From NCBI GenBank assembly GCA_028386065.3, contig JAKUCV010003347.1, forward strand, positions 3,426 to 67,425: a stretch of 64,000 nt of DNA, written 5' to 3'. This stretch comes from Turnera subulata (lineage: Eukaryota > Streptophyta > Magnoliopsida > Malpighiales > Passifloraceae). Shown in pieces: positions 31,881-44,664 of this stretch; position 1 is the first letter of the stretch, and each line of letters starts with the position of its first letter. The translations under genes were made by a program, and so were the position numbers. Under the pieces are notes generated by a model. It ran no database searches and was not told the DNA's origin. It saw only the letters and a program-made list of their open reading frames with translations.

Positions 31881-33778
31881 GTGCAATTGCATAAGCACAT
31901 AGCACTCTAATTTTAGGTTGGCATCCTAAGTTGGTTCCACGCAAGTGAAATGGGATATTAATTAGGATGGAATGATTTTGTTTATAATTAAAAAAAAAGC
32001 ATGCCTAAAATTTTTGGTACATTATTACTCTATGCCAAGTTATTGTCCTTTTCTAAAAAGATTAATCCTATACTACTCTAATCGTTATTAGAAGATTCAC
32101 CCATCATAATTGGGCAAAACTCCAAGTACTAGATTAAAAAAAAAATCTAATAACAATAATAACAAAAATTTTCACACAAACAAGCAGCCATATGATCCTG
32201 GAATGAAAAGAAAGAAATAAAATCTACATTTTAGTTTAGAAAATATTTTAGAAGTAGACAACAGTTCCAAGAAAATATAATAATGAATCACTCTGTATGC
32301 ATGATCTCTTTTGTGTTTTCTTTTTTGGGCTAATTCGATTGCGGATCCTCTTACATAATTTGACGTGTCTATGTGTGGTAGGTAGGATGCAATATTTTTT
32401 TCTTCTGTGTATCATTCGAAATCGAAACTCCCATTAATTTTGTATTTCACAACAGATGTGGAAATTAGTTATTCCACTTGGTCCGAACCTAATTCCAGCA
32501 AAATAAAATGCACGAGATATTTATGGACATAGAATTATATGGACACTAAAAAATGACATTGATCAAACAAAAAACATTTTTTTCCCCAACCGAAAAACAC
32601 AATAATACAACAGAGAAATCTTGCGGTGACTCTGCACGGAATTGGAACGAATTTAGCTCTCACAATCTAGGCGCATGTATTCTTGCTGAATTTGGGCACA
32701 ATAACAATCTTCAATCCCCATTTAAAACCAACCCAAATCTAGGAAGACAAGATGTACATTAGTCATCACTTATTATTAGTAAAGATAATGTTTTCAAGAA
32801 TAATTATGTCATAGATATACTAAATAGTTATATTGAGTTAAATATATAAAAAATTATATTGATTTGGTATGTCTATTTGTCCAGCTCTTAAATTATAAAC
32901 TTCAAAAAAAAAATCCAAGAAATGGTGAAACATTCTTTAATGGCATTGTGCAAATAAAAGTTAGATTCAATTGTGCTACAAGAAAACATTCTTGGCCCTG
33001 TGTTGCCTAAACTTTATTTCACCAAAAAAAAAAAAGTTTTCCCATTAGTGAAACAGGTCACGCACAAATGACCTTATAACAAATGAACCTGAAAAAGCAC
33101 ATTAAATCCGGGGGCTCATTTTTTTCATGAAATACACCAGGCAATTGTTTTCAAGCTTACTCCAGGGTACAACAAATTCAAGCGAAAGGAACATCTAATC
33201 TGAAAAAAATAAAGAAAAAAAACACCCACAAGTTCTTTTTTTTTTTAATAAAAAACCCACAAGAGTCTTCCTTTACAAATCTCACCCCTCGATTCTCATT
33301 GGCCACAACCTGTAACACGTAAACTTCTACTCACTTTGACTTTACTCATTCACATGCAAATCTGACACCTGATAGGTCTGTCACATTCGTTATAATCAAA
33401 TACACCGTTAACGGAAGAAGATAAAAATATGTTATAAAAAAAAGTTTATGTTTTTTTTATAAAGAAAGAAAAAAAAAAAGAAAAAGGCTGTGTTTGTTGT
33501 TGTTGTTGTTGTTGATGTGAGTTTGAAGCAAAATTAACACTATAATAAACCAACGTCTTTGTCCATTTAGGTTGGGCCTCGTCTCTCTCTCTTTCTGTGC
33601 AGTGCATATTCTTTCGCATCTCTCTCTTCTCTCTCTTTCTTCCTCTAAAAAGAACATTTTCAAGCTTTCCTTTTTTGTTTATTACACCAAATCCCCCCCA
33701 AACACAAAACGGAACTCAAATCCTCGTTTGAGTTCCTAAAAAGAGAGCAAAACAAAAATCACACACACAGATATTTAC

Positions 33779-33820
<42 letters not shown>
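33779..33820. repeat. Compound microsatellite (TA)n(CA)n
   Basis: About ten TA units followed by about ten CA units just upstream of, or within, the transporter gene's 5' leader. Confidence 0.9.
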
Positions 33821-34380
33821 TTTGGCAGGAATTGGAATTGAATTCCGGTGGCTGCAATCAGCTGTGTGGATCTGATCCCGAAGAAGGGGGTTTCACCGTC
33901 GGGCGAGAGCAGTTTCGGCAAATGCGTTGTTGAAGAGAGCATTTTTGTTCTTTTTTCACGGTGAGATTTAGTTTCCTAGTAATCTCGATTCGTTTCAGCT
34001 TTGTCGGTGGAGTGTTTTCTGTTTTCGGATCTGTGTGTGATTTTGGAGATCTGATTTTGGATTCTCGTTAGCCGTTACCTGCAACGGAGAGGCGGCAACT
34101 GAGCTGTTAATGTGGGTTTTTGTTGTTTTACTAGTATATGGTGTATTAATGGCTGATCCGATATTTTGAGTGGAGGATTGTCTTTGTCTGCTGGCGTTGA
34201 AGTTGGAGCTCGTTTTTTTTTTTTGATTTTTTGGTGTAGTGAAAGTGGTTGGGGGGGGATTGGGGTTATGTGGTTTGGTTAATCACTTATCGGTGCTTTT
34301 TTGCTAAAGGATTTTTGATTGTTTGGTTTTGGTAGATTCGGCGTTGAAGGGGATTGTGAAGGAGGAGTTGGAGAAGGGCA

Positions 34381-37300
34381 ATGAAGAACGATATGGTAGA
34401 ATGCAGCGTCTGCCATTCGAAATTGGTTTCTCCGAGTAGCAAAACCTACTCAAGGGCTTATGACCGACACAAGAGTAGGGTGTCATCGAAGCAGAAGGCG
34501 CTCAATGTTGTTTTAGTTGTCGGTGACTGTGTGCTAGTTGGTTTGCAGGTGACTATATTTCATTTAACACCATTTTTTTTAAAAAAAAATTTAGTCTCGT
34601 TATAGATAGATCTTTTAGTATGATGGTTTGGAGCAATTTGGGATATGGAAGCATTCTGTGCTCTATTTTTTCTTTGTTATGGATATGTTTGCGAGAACTT
34701 TTGTCTGGATTCTTTTGTCGGTGGATTGTTAAATTTCTTTTTTTCCTTTGAAATTCGTCATTTCTTCTGTCCATTGACAATCAACACATGGGTTTATTCT
34801 GGCTTCTTGTTTTTATTGCTTTTGTCATTATTGTTCAATTGCTTGTGTGGTGGGAAAGCTAACCATGATTTCTCTTACAGATTTCTTTCATTATTTGGAT
34901 TTCGTGACATGTTCAGTCTTTTTTTTGCCAGCCTATTTTGGTTTATATGTCCAAGGTGGATGGGAAATTCAACTTTAGCCCAATCAGTGTTAACTTCTTG
35001 ACAGAAGCTGCAAAGGTTCTATTTGCAGTTTTTATGCTTCTGTGCCAAGTAAGGATTATGAATCTTCAAGGCAGTTCCATGTTATATCTTTACTGTCCAT
35101 TAGTTCACTTGCTTGTGTAATTACAGGCAAGGCGTCAGAAGGTTGGAGAGAAGCCCCTTCTCTCGGTTTCCACATTTGTACAGGTAAGATTGTGTGCAGC
35201 TAACTTTCAAATTTGATTTATAATGTCTTTCCCAGTTACCGCTACAATAGTTTTTTTTCTGGGCATGCAATTAGCCTTAAACTTAAACTGTCCTTGTCTT
35301 TGGTTCTAGTAATCCATTGTTCCTAATTTCCCAGGCAGCTCGTAACAATGTTCTCCTTGCTGTTCCGGCTCTTCTCTATGCTATCAATAACTACTTAAAG
35401 TTCACCATGCAGGTAAAAATTCATTTGTATGGTTCCTCAATCAACATTCTCTTTTTTTTTTTTCTGGCATTCTAGAGTACTGGGTTTGGAACTTCAATCG
35501 TGTCAGTGGTATTAATATGCTCCAGCAAATATAGGACTCCTTTTCCCTTGGGGATGGAAATCGGGTATGAAAATGGTTATTTTAATCCAGCTAAGTGAAC
35601 CACACCTTTTTAGTGTCTCCGGGTGACCTTTTTTTTATATGGGCGTGTTCAATAAGATGGTTCTTGAATTATAGCCAAATAGTCCATCCTATACTTCAAG
35701 GCTGCTTCACACTTTGACCGTCTTTTTTTTTTCCTGGAGTTGCTTGCCACTATTGTTCGATCTGTCATTGCTTATGGTCCAGGTTTCAGTTTGGAGTTTG
35801 TGCTTTATAGATATTTGAATCGTTACAAGGACTGTGCTGTAATTCTGCGCTTGAATCTAATTGAAGATATTTTCTTATTCTACAGCTGTATTTCAATCCT
35901 GCAACTGTGAAGATGCTTAGTAATCTGAAGGTATTTTAAGAAGTATTCTACTTTGTGTGGATTCTTAAGTTGCCTGCGTATTGATTTTTGTCCACAGAGA
36001 AGGTATTGTTATCTGATTTATTGTGTTTTGTTGCTGGCTGTTGATGTGCAGGTTTTGGTGATTGCTATTTTACTGAAGCTGATAATGAGACGACGGTTTT
36101 CTGTTATTCAGGTGACCTTCATATTCTAAAAATTTTATTTGAATTATGAATTCATTTGGCGTAGCAAGGATGACAATGGAGTTGCAAATATCACTTACAG
36201 CCCACCTTTGCTTTTAATTTATGTCTCAGTTGGTTGGTTTACTGATTTATTGCTTTATGACAGTGGGAAGCTCTTGCTTTGTTGCTCATTGGGATCAGTG
36301 TAAATCAGCTGCGTTCCTTGCCTGAAGGTACTACAGCAATGGGACTTCCAGTTGCAACGGGAGCATATGTCTATACACTGATCTTTGTAAGTGATTTCAA
36401 CCTTTCTCCAATGATATTTGGAACTTTTTTTTTTTAATTCTGTGAAAGCAGTTTGCGTTAAACAGTAGCCTTGCTTGTCTGAATACTTACACTTCTCTCT
36501 AACGTTTGTGCCTATAGGTGACTGTTCCATCAATGGCATCTGTCTTCAATGAGTATGCTCTGAAGAGCCAATATGACACAAGCATTTATCTCCAGGTGAG
36601 TAAATGAGCACTGTGTGCATTGATTTTCATGTTTTTATCCAAAGTGTTTTACTTTCTGAGTACCATTTCATTTAGCATGACATATGCCATGGGATAGTTC
36701 CTGTGAAAGATCAAATGAGTTCTAATATGGATAAAAAGTTCAATATGCTTTCCTTGAATGTAGTAGGGTGGCTTATCAGGTTTTGACAGTGAATAGGTGT
36801 ACGTGGTGATGATATACTTTTGACTTATATGTCGAATTATAGTCTTTCTTGTGTTGAATTCACAGTATCAATTCTTATATGTGAACTTTATATTAATGGT
36901 TATCATGTTGGGGTCAATCATTGAAGTTTTTGTAAATATACAAAAGTGAGCTTCATACAAGTTCTTCCACCGTTTACTCTTTTATCTTTGGCTTGCAGAA
37001 CTTGTTTTTGTATGGTTATGGTGCAATATTCAATTTTCTGGGAATACTTGGAACAGCCATCATCAAAGGTATGGATATGGGTCTATTTCCATTATTTTCA
37101 CCCTATAGAGAATAGAAATATAAGGTGTTTGTTAGATATGCCCTTGATGTATTCCACTTTGCATTCAGTTCATTTTGAACTACACAACAGAGCAGCTTTC
37201 TACTCTATTTAATATAATTGGCATAAAGCTAGTTTGGAAAGATTTTAAAACCATCAATTTTGATCTTATTGAAGCCTAACTGTTCCAAAGATACAGCTCT

Positions 37301-38817
37301 GTATCTACTGCTAAAAGGATTAATTTTCAGGACTTCACTAGCAGGTCAAGTTGTTGGACGTCAACTTTTGCCAACAGTTTTCTATTTACTTTCATGTTAG
37401 CTTCTGCCCTATTATTGTGTGTCTCCATTTGTTAGCATTAACTTGACTTACCCTCTTGATAACTGGAAAATCTTTCTGGTTATGTGAATAATGGATTGCT
37501 CCAATGTTGCAAATATTAATGTTGTCAGTAATTGGAAAATTTGACGATGCAATTATATAACTTGTTTAATAGCTCCAAACTTTTTCCGAGAACCTAGCTT
37601 TGATCACTTTATCAATATTTTACTACACCTACATACACTATTTCCCACCAACTCTTTAGTCTTCTCTTGTTGATACTTAAATTGAGCATAAACAAAAATA
37701 CACCTACATACACTATTTCCCACCAACTCTTTAGTCTTCTCTTGTTGATACTTAAATTGAGCATAAACAAAAATTCAGACACTGACATATGGATATATTC
37801 AGGTCCCAATAGCTTTGACATCCTGCAAGGACATTCAAAGGCAACCATGCTTCTTATATGCAACAATGCAGCTCAAGGAATTTTGTCCTCTTTTTTCTTC
37901 AAATATGCAGGTTTGATTCTCTAGTTTACAGCTATAATGTCATGAGCTTAAACTAAATTAATATCTCTATGTTCTCAATATGTGTGTTATCAATAATCCT
38001 TCACATCGATTTGACTTGTAGCATTGATTCTTGTGTTTAGATACAATTTTGAAGAAGTACTCTTCCACAGTCGCTACAATCTTCACAGGCTTTGCATCTG
38101 CGGCGTTGTTTGGTCATACATTGACTATAAACTTCATGTTAGGAATTTCTATCGTGTTCATCTCAATGCATCAGGTAATACAAAGAGATGCTTGATGAGT
38201 TTTTTTGATTGGGCATTTAGATTTTTGTGTGCAAACACTAAAAATTATCTTTTGTTTTGGCTGGAATTCTCGATCAGTTTTTTTCACCTCTTTCAAAAGT
38301 GAAGGATGAACATCAAAATGGAATGACGGAAATGCGAGATGTTCCGGATGGTCTAAGGTTTGGCTCAAAACTGCATCCTAGGATCTCCATCTCTTTATTT
38401 GTCTCGTTGGAACAAGTTCTCACTTTATTCCTCTTGTGATCTGTTAAAATGACAAGAACTACATCTCCTCATTTTTTTTATTTATGTGCTCCATACAAAA
38501 ACTGTCTTAATGGCTTCATTTGCTAAATATATTGGAATCTGAGGAAAACTACTGATTCTTTCCTGGATGAAATTGCTGGATCATGATTATGAAGGATAGA
38601 AAAGATTGTGGTTTACCATAGTAAGTTTGTTGTGTCACCTTTTCAGGTCGAAAGATTCATTCATCAACATGGCAGCCGGAGCTAATGAAGAGGTGAAAAT
38701 TCTTCAAACCCCTTTTGGGCATTGCTTTCAACGTTCTCATACTGACTACATGTTTGCTCTATTCAGGCTACACATCGCGCAGGGCACGACGAGAGACAGC
38801 CTCTACTACCCACATAA
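34381..38817 (+). CDS. CMP-sialic-acid-transporter-like nucleotide-sugar transporter
   Basis: Golgi/ER-type multi-pass nucleotide-sugar antiporter of the NST-KT family. Fourteen coding exons: 34381-34548, 34932-35048, 35127-35183, 35335-35412, 35886-35930, 36053-36112, 36264-36386, 36518-36595, 36999-37068, 37803-37910, 38041-38174, 38278-38357, 38647-38692, 38767-38817. All junctions are GT/AG and in phase, giving 404 aa. Hallmarks: N-terminal [105 protein letters not shown]. It strongly resembles Arabidopsis CMP-sialic acid transporter-like proteins (At2g43240/UTR6 group); plants lack sialic acid in the usual sense, so the true substrate is uncertain. A 5'-UTR intron is likely (donor about 33,960, acceptor about 34,336). 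Confidence 0.92.
37624..37773. repeat. Two 75-bp tandem units in intron 9 of the transporter
   Basis: 37624-37698 and 37699-37773 look identical. The second ends 29 bp before the exon 10 acceptor. They translate to repeated shadow peptides in both strands, which are not genes. Confidence 0.9.
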
Positions 38818-39869
38818 GGGGTTCAACTGAGTATGTTTCAACAGAAAGTTTCTACTTTTTGAGCAAAAGTATCGATGCTTCTTATTGCTTGTCTTCTAAT
38901 CATTGAAGGTGTGTTACTATTAATTTTGTTTCAGGGATTTTCTCGGAAGGATTCTTTTGGCAGGACTTATTGGACAGCATGCAAGATGAGTCGGTTGTCA
39001 TTATCACAATAAGACACAGTTTGGAAGAATCATTTTAGACATTTGCCGTTCATTTCCTGCATCTTTTGTTCTCCTTGGTACAGAGAGCTTTTCTTCAGAT
39101 ACCCACCCATTACACACACCGGGTATACCCTACTGGCTGGAAGCTTTCACCAGATTTAGCCACATGGTTAGTTGGGTGCCTGGTTGATGAATGCTGCTTA
39201 GCATAACCACAGGGCTGTTATTTTTATTCTTTTATAAGATGAGACCGATATTTTCTTCTTCCATTTTCTTTTCAATGTCAATTTTGTATTATCTAAATAG
39301 AGTAGACCTCAGATTGTGATAGAGACAGACGAACAATTGGAAAAGAAATAGAGGAATTACTTGTTTTTTCTTCACATCAAATATGAAGTGTACTGGTCAG
39401 TAATACTAAGTACAGTGATTCTTTTACTGTGACTACGTTTTCGGTTTTCATCTCCTTACAACTTACAGGTCCATTCTGGATTTTTTTTTTTTCAATTAAG
39501 CATCAGTGTGTAGTTTAGTGGTACAAGGCATTGGTCTTAATGGTGATTTTTTTTGGTTGTCCATCTGATATTCATTTTGGATTTGCGGTGAGGAATTTGG
39601 TGTTTTTTAAGTGAGGTTTTATTTTATAATCCTCTTGAGCAAGGTCGTACCCAATTGAAAGTTTTATAATCCTCTTGAGCAGTCTGCTCAATCCCTTGAG
39701 CAAAGAGATTACTTAGGTTCACTATGTATAAAAAAAAATAGATTTTTATTAAAAAAACGTATCAAAATAGGTTTGTAATCTCTTCTATATTTTCTTCAAG
39801 AGTGAAAACAACACAACTTTTTAAAAAACAAAAAAATTTGAGTAAGACAAAATTTGAGCAATTTCGGCT

Positions 39870-40670
39870 CTTTGACTCGCTCGTCACTTCCCTCCAAGCA
39901 AAGGAAATTAGCCAAAAAAAACTCTCCTTCTACCTGAGCATTTCATTTCATTGAAATTCCCCAATCCTTAATTAAACCCTAAAAGCCCCACCACTTCAAA
40001 GGAAATATAATCTCCTCTATTCTTTCCTATCACAAAACCAACCAATCTAATGAGGGAAAGAGCCTTAACCATCTTCCTCTCTCATTCCATCCCCACCCAC
40101 AACCAAAATCCAGTCTTCCATCCTGCCCTTCTTTCCCGCCAAAAGCTCATATTGATTCTCATCCGTTTCACATCCTCCTCCTCCTCCACCTCTTCTTCTT
40201 ATGCATAAGAAGCGACGCTGTTTCGGTTCCAAACGTGATTATGCATAACAATGACGGGTTGGGAACAATACCCAGAAATTGCTTTAGGCAGTATGACGTA
40301 TAAGATTGGTTCGTTCAATGACGGGTTGGGAACAATACCCACTACTCCAGGGGCTAGTGGCGCCAAACTTTATGGTTCCAATCATGCCATGAGCTGAATT
40401 AGTCTGGACCCGTTGTTATCTTTTAAAGGCGGGTTGGCCCAGAACACCAGTGCGAAAGCAAAAAAAATTGGTTCGTTCATATATATTTTCATCCTCTTGC
40501 TGAATTTTCCTTGTTGTCAAGGATATGGAATTCGAAGAATAATAATATTATAGTCTTTTACTCTTCTTCTCCTCGTAAAAGACACAACTAACTTACCTTA
40601 GAATATGAATAACTTGGAGATAACAACATCTCCAAAAAGTGAGAGTTTCAGTAGTACATTTTTTTAAAAG
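39870..40670 (+). pseudogene. Collapsed copy of the adjacent PPR locus
   Basis: 39,870-40,200 matches the upstream region and first about 50 codons of the PPR gene at 41250; its ATG at 40050 opens a 52-codon frame ending TAA at 40206-40208. 40,210-40,300 matches a later part of the same exon (about codon 105 on). 40,470-40,670 matches the PPR 3' flank at 45,388-45,575. Almost the whole coding region is missing between these ends. Only the organelle-targeting end could be made. Confidence 0.8.
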
Positions 40671-40679
40671 GTCTAATAG

Positions 40680-41050
40680 AGATAGAAACAAACTCTAAAA
40701 TTAGGCCTCTAAATTTTAAAAACTTAATCTGTATGAGTCTAAATCTCTAAAATTCTAAATTATTAATACCGAATCCTAAATTCTTAAATTATTGATTTTA
40801 AAATTTTAAATTCTAAATCACAAATTTTAAACTATAAATATAGATACCCTGAACCTTAAAACATTTACAATCATAAATACGTATGCTAAATTATAAAATC
40901 TTAAATTTTGAATCCTAAAATCTCAAAAATCTTAACCTTAAATTGTGAAGTCTTCACTTCTATACTGTAAATCTAAAATCAAAGTGCTAAACTCTAAAAA
41001 TTTATAAACGCCGCAAATTTCACCACGCAATTACTTTAAATTATAAAATC
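40680..41050. repeat. Degenerate CTAAA-type low-complexity repeat
   Basis: About 370 bp dominated by variants of CTAAATT, CCTAAATT and TTTTAAATT, resembling decayed interstitial telomere-like (CCCTAAA) repeats. No regular period survives by eye. Confidence 0.6.
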
Positions 41051-41249
41051 AACAGAATGCGCTACCTTAGCACATATATTCTACCAAAAAATGCAACTTC
41101 ACGAGCAGAGCAGGGCGGGCCTTTGACTCACTCGTCACTTGAGCATTTCATTTCATTGATGTCCCCAATCCTTAAACCCTAAAGCCCCACAACTTCAAAG
41201 GAAATATTAATCTTCCCTGATCTTTCCTATCACAAAACCAACCAATCTA

Positions 41250-44200
41250 ATGAGGAAGAGGGCTTTAACCATCTTCCTCTCTCATTCTCTCGCCTCCCAT
41301 AAGCAAAATCCAGTCTTCCATCCTGCCCTTCTTTCCCGCCAAAACCTCATCCTGATTCTCACTCGTTTCACATCCTCCTTCGCCTCTTCTTCTTCTTCTT
41401 CTCCAAGGGATGATCTTCAAGGCTGGGTCGATCCGGGTGACCCGGTTGAGGATTGCCGGGTCGAGTCCTTCACAGCCGAAGAATTCGCATCCCTCCGTGA
41501 TTCCTTGTTGAGCCCCAATAACGACACGCAAATGTTTGGTCCCGGTAAGTGCTCAAACGACGCTGTTTCCATTGCAAACGTGATTATGCATAACCATGAC
41601 GGGTTTGGGAACAATACCCAGAAATTGCTTAGGCAGTTTAGGCAGAAATTGAGCCCATCTTTGGTGGTTGAGGTTTTGGGTATGGTTAACAACCCTGAAT
41701 TGGGTGTTAAGTTTTTCATATGGGCCGGTAGGCAAATTGGGTATTATCACACTCTGCCTGTGTACAATGCGTTGTTAGAGATAATGGAGAGGGATAGTGA
41801 TTATAAGCGCGCTAATGAGAGATTGCCTGAACATTTTTTACGCGAAATCAAGGAGGATGACAAGGAAGTACTCGGGAAGTTGTTGAATGTCTTTATTCGA
41901 AATTGTTGTCAGAATGGGATGTGGAATGCTGCATTGGAGGAGTTGGGTAGGCTTAAGGATTTGGGGTATAAGCCTTCAAGACTGACTTATAATGCGTTGG
42001 TTCAGGTGTTTCTACGGTTTGAGAGGTTGGACACGGCATCTTTGATTCATAGGGAGATGGTAGGGTTAGGGTATAGGATGGACGAGTTTACCTTGGGTTG
42101 TTTTGCACACTCTCTTTGTAAGGCAGGAAAGTGGAGGGAAGCATTGGCTTTGATTGAGAAGGAAGAATTTGTGCCCAATACTGTCCTCTACACGAAAATG
42201 ATATCGGGGTTGTGTGAAGCTTCACTTTTTGAAGAAGCTATGGATTTCTTGAATCGGATGCGAGCAAGTTCCTGTCTTCCTAATGTTGTGACCTATAGGA
42301 TTTTGCTTTGTGGGTGTCTGGGGAAGAAGCAGCTTGGCAGGTGTAAGAGAATTCTTAATATGATGATTACAGAGGGCTGTTATCCAAGTCCTCAGATATT
42401 TAACTCACTTGTTCATGCATATTGCAGATCAGCAGATTATTCGTATGCTTATAAGTTGCTTAAGAAAATGGAAAAATGTGGGAACGTGCCTGGTTATGTG
42501 GTATATAATATACTGATTGGTGGTATCTGTGGCAACGAGGAGTTGCCCAACTCGGATTCACTAGATTTGGCTGAGCAAGCTTATGCTGAAATGCTGAATG
42601 CAGGGGTTGTGTTGAACAAGGTTAATGTCAGCAATTTTGCTCGTTGTCTGTGTGGTGTTGGAAAATTTGATAAGGCGTATAATGTTATCCGTGAAATGAT
42701 GAGCAAGGGTTTCATTCCTGATACTAGTACATATTCAAAAGTTATTGGCTACCTCTGTAATGCTTTCAAAGTTGAGATGGCTTTTTTATTGTTTCAAGAG
42801 ATGATAAAAAATGGTGTTACGCCTGATGTCCACATATATACTACATTAATTGACAGTTTTTGTAAAGCTGGTTTAATAGAACAGGCTCGTCACTGGTTTA
42901 ATGAAATGGAAAGTGTTGGTTGTGCCCCAAATGTGGTGACTTACACTGCTCTTATACATTCCTACTTAAAAGCAAGGAAGGTGGCTGGTGCAAATGAGCT
43001 TTTTGAGATGATGCTATCTAAAGGTTGTTTGCCCAATATTGTCACTTATACAGCTTTAATAGATGGTTACTGTAAAGCTGGAGAGATTGAAAAAGCTTGC
43101 CAAATTTATGCACAAATGAAGAAGGCTAAAGTGGATACCCTCAATGGAGATATGTGTTTCCAGGTGGTTGATATGGATGCCAAAGAACCGAATGTTTTTA
43201 CATATGGAGCTTTAATTGACGGGTTGTGCAAAGCTCACAAGGTCAAAGAGGCACGGGAATTACTAGAAGCTATGTCGGTGGAAGGTTGTGAACCAAACCA
43301 GATCGTTTATGATGCTCTTATAGATGGATGTTGCAAGGTTGGTAAGATTGATGAAGCACAAGAAGTGTTTACGAAGATGCTGGAGCATGGATTTAGTCCA
43401 AATGTTTATACTTATAGCTCTCTGATTGATAGGCTTTTTAAGGATAAACGGCTTGATCTTGCCCTGAAAGTTTTATCCAAAATGCTTGAAAGTTCATGTC
43501 CTCCCAATGTTGTTACTTACACTGAGATGATTGATGGCCTTTGTAAAGTTGGAAAGACAGATGAAGCATACAAACTTATGATTATGATGGAAGAGAAGGG
43601 TTGTTATCCAAATGTTGTGACATATACTGCAATGATAGATGGCTTTGGAAAAGTTGGGAAAGTTGAAAAAAGCCTTGAATTGTTGCAACAAATGTGCTCC
43701 AAGGGCTGTGCTCCTAATTTTGTGACCTACAGTGTTTTGATAAACCATTGTTGCTCTGCTGGTCTTTTGAACGAGGCTCACAGACTTCTGGAAGAGATGA
43801 AACAGACATACTGGCCGAGGCACAAAGCAAACTATAATAAGGTTATAGAAGGTTTTAATCGTGAATTTGTGGCTTCTTTAGGTCTTTTAGTTGAGATGGG
43901 TGGGAATGACTCGATGCCAATTTCCCCAGCTTATAGACTTCTGATCAATCATTTTATTAAGGTTGGAAGACTAGAGAAGGCTGTAGAGCTGAATGAAGAG
44001 CTCTCATCATTTTCTTCATTTTCAGCTGCCCAACAAAATATATATGTTTCCTTGATTGAGAACTTATCACTTACACATAAAGTTGATAAGGCTTTCAAGT
44101 TATATGCAGAGATGATTGAGAGGGGAGGTGTTCCCGAGTTATCCGTATTTGTTCACCTGATTAAAGGGCTTGTTAGAGTCAACAGATGGGAAGAGGCACT

Positions 44201-44664
44201 GCAATTGTCGCATGGCATGTGTCAGATGGTTTGTCTCTAAAACTAGGTTTTTACCTTCTATGGAAAGAGAGTTTTTAATCATTTCAAATGGCTGTATATT
44301 ATACTTATTAGCAAAAGAGTTATCAACAAGCTTGCAGTGCCGTATTGCATGACAAAAAAAGGTCATTAATTGACCATCTGCCAATTAAGGTTGTAAAATG
44401 TCCTTTTATCTTATCTAGTATCAGTTGATGTTCCTCAGAACTCGACCTTTGGAAACAGAACATTTGTTTTCCCTGGTCATGCAAATGTTGAAAGCTATAG
44501 TTTGAATAGGTTGTTACTTCTGACATGTATCTTAGGAGCATTAGGTTAAAACATTTATGTGGTGCAATATCACTTGCTTTTGCTCTTTTTCTTTTGGTTT
44601 GATAATCATATTCTTAACTTCTGAGCAGGGTGTCCAATGGGTCCATGAAGAAGATGCAAGTTAG
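41250..44664 (+). CDS. P-class pentatricopeptide repeat protein, At1g06710-like, probably mitochondrial
   Basis: Exons 41250-44228 and 44629-44664, total 1,004 aa; a 400-bp intron separates the last 11 codons (GVQWVHEEDAS), and without it the frame would end VCL at 44240. The N-terminus is basic and Ser/Leu-rich (MRKRALTIFLSHSLASHK), as expected for mitochondrial import. From about residue 200, tandem 35-residue PPR motifs follow (for example PNVVTYTALIHSYLKARKV, PNVVTYTEMIDGLCKVGK). The pure P-type pattern shows no E or DYW domain. Residues such as VPNTVLYTKMISGLCEASLF and LGRCKRILNMM match Arabidopsis At1g06710 as I remember it. Predicted to bind organellar RNA; target unknown. A collapsed copy lies just upstream. 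Confidence 0.92.

Larger units (their letters stand above)
30222..33900. other. Gene-poor interval with LINE and SINE remains
   Basis: Apart from the 5' leader of the 28-30 kb gene (to about 30,560) and the transposon remains at 31,319-31,880, this is AT-rich DNA with poly-A/T runs. No ORF of convincing composition was found. (TTG)n near 33,488-33,513 and a TA/CA repeat at 33,779-33,820 precede the transporter leader. Confidence 0.6.
38818..41249. other. Transporter 3' UTR, relic of the PPR locus, and AT-rich repeats
   Basis: 38,818-39,300 is probable 3' UTR, perhaps with a further splice. 39,870-40,670 is a collapsed PPR-locus copy and 40,680-41,050 is degenerate repeats, both listed separately. 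41,050-41,249 is the PPR gene's upstream region. Confidence 0.65.

Noticed and set aside
32553..32762. 69-codon frame in the gene-poor interval
   Set aside because: AT-rich, no recognisable motif, no splice context; consistent with chance.
34645..35001. 118-codon Phe/Leu-rich frame
   Set aside because: It spans intron 1 and exon 2 of the transporter in a different or read-through frame; hydrophobicity comes from T-rich intron sequence.
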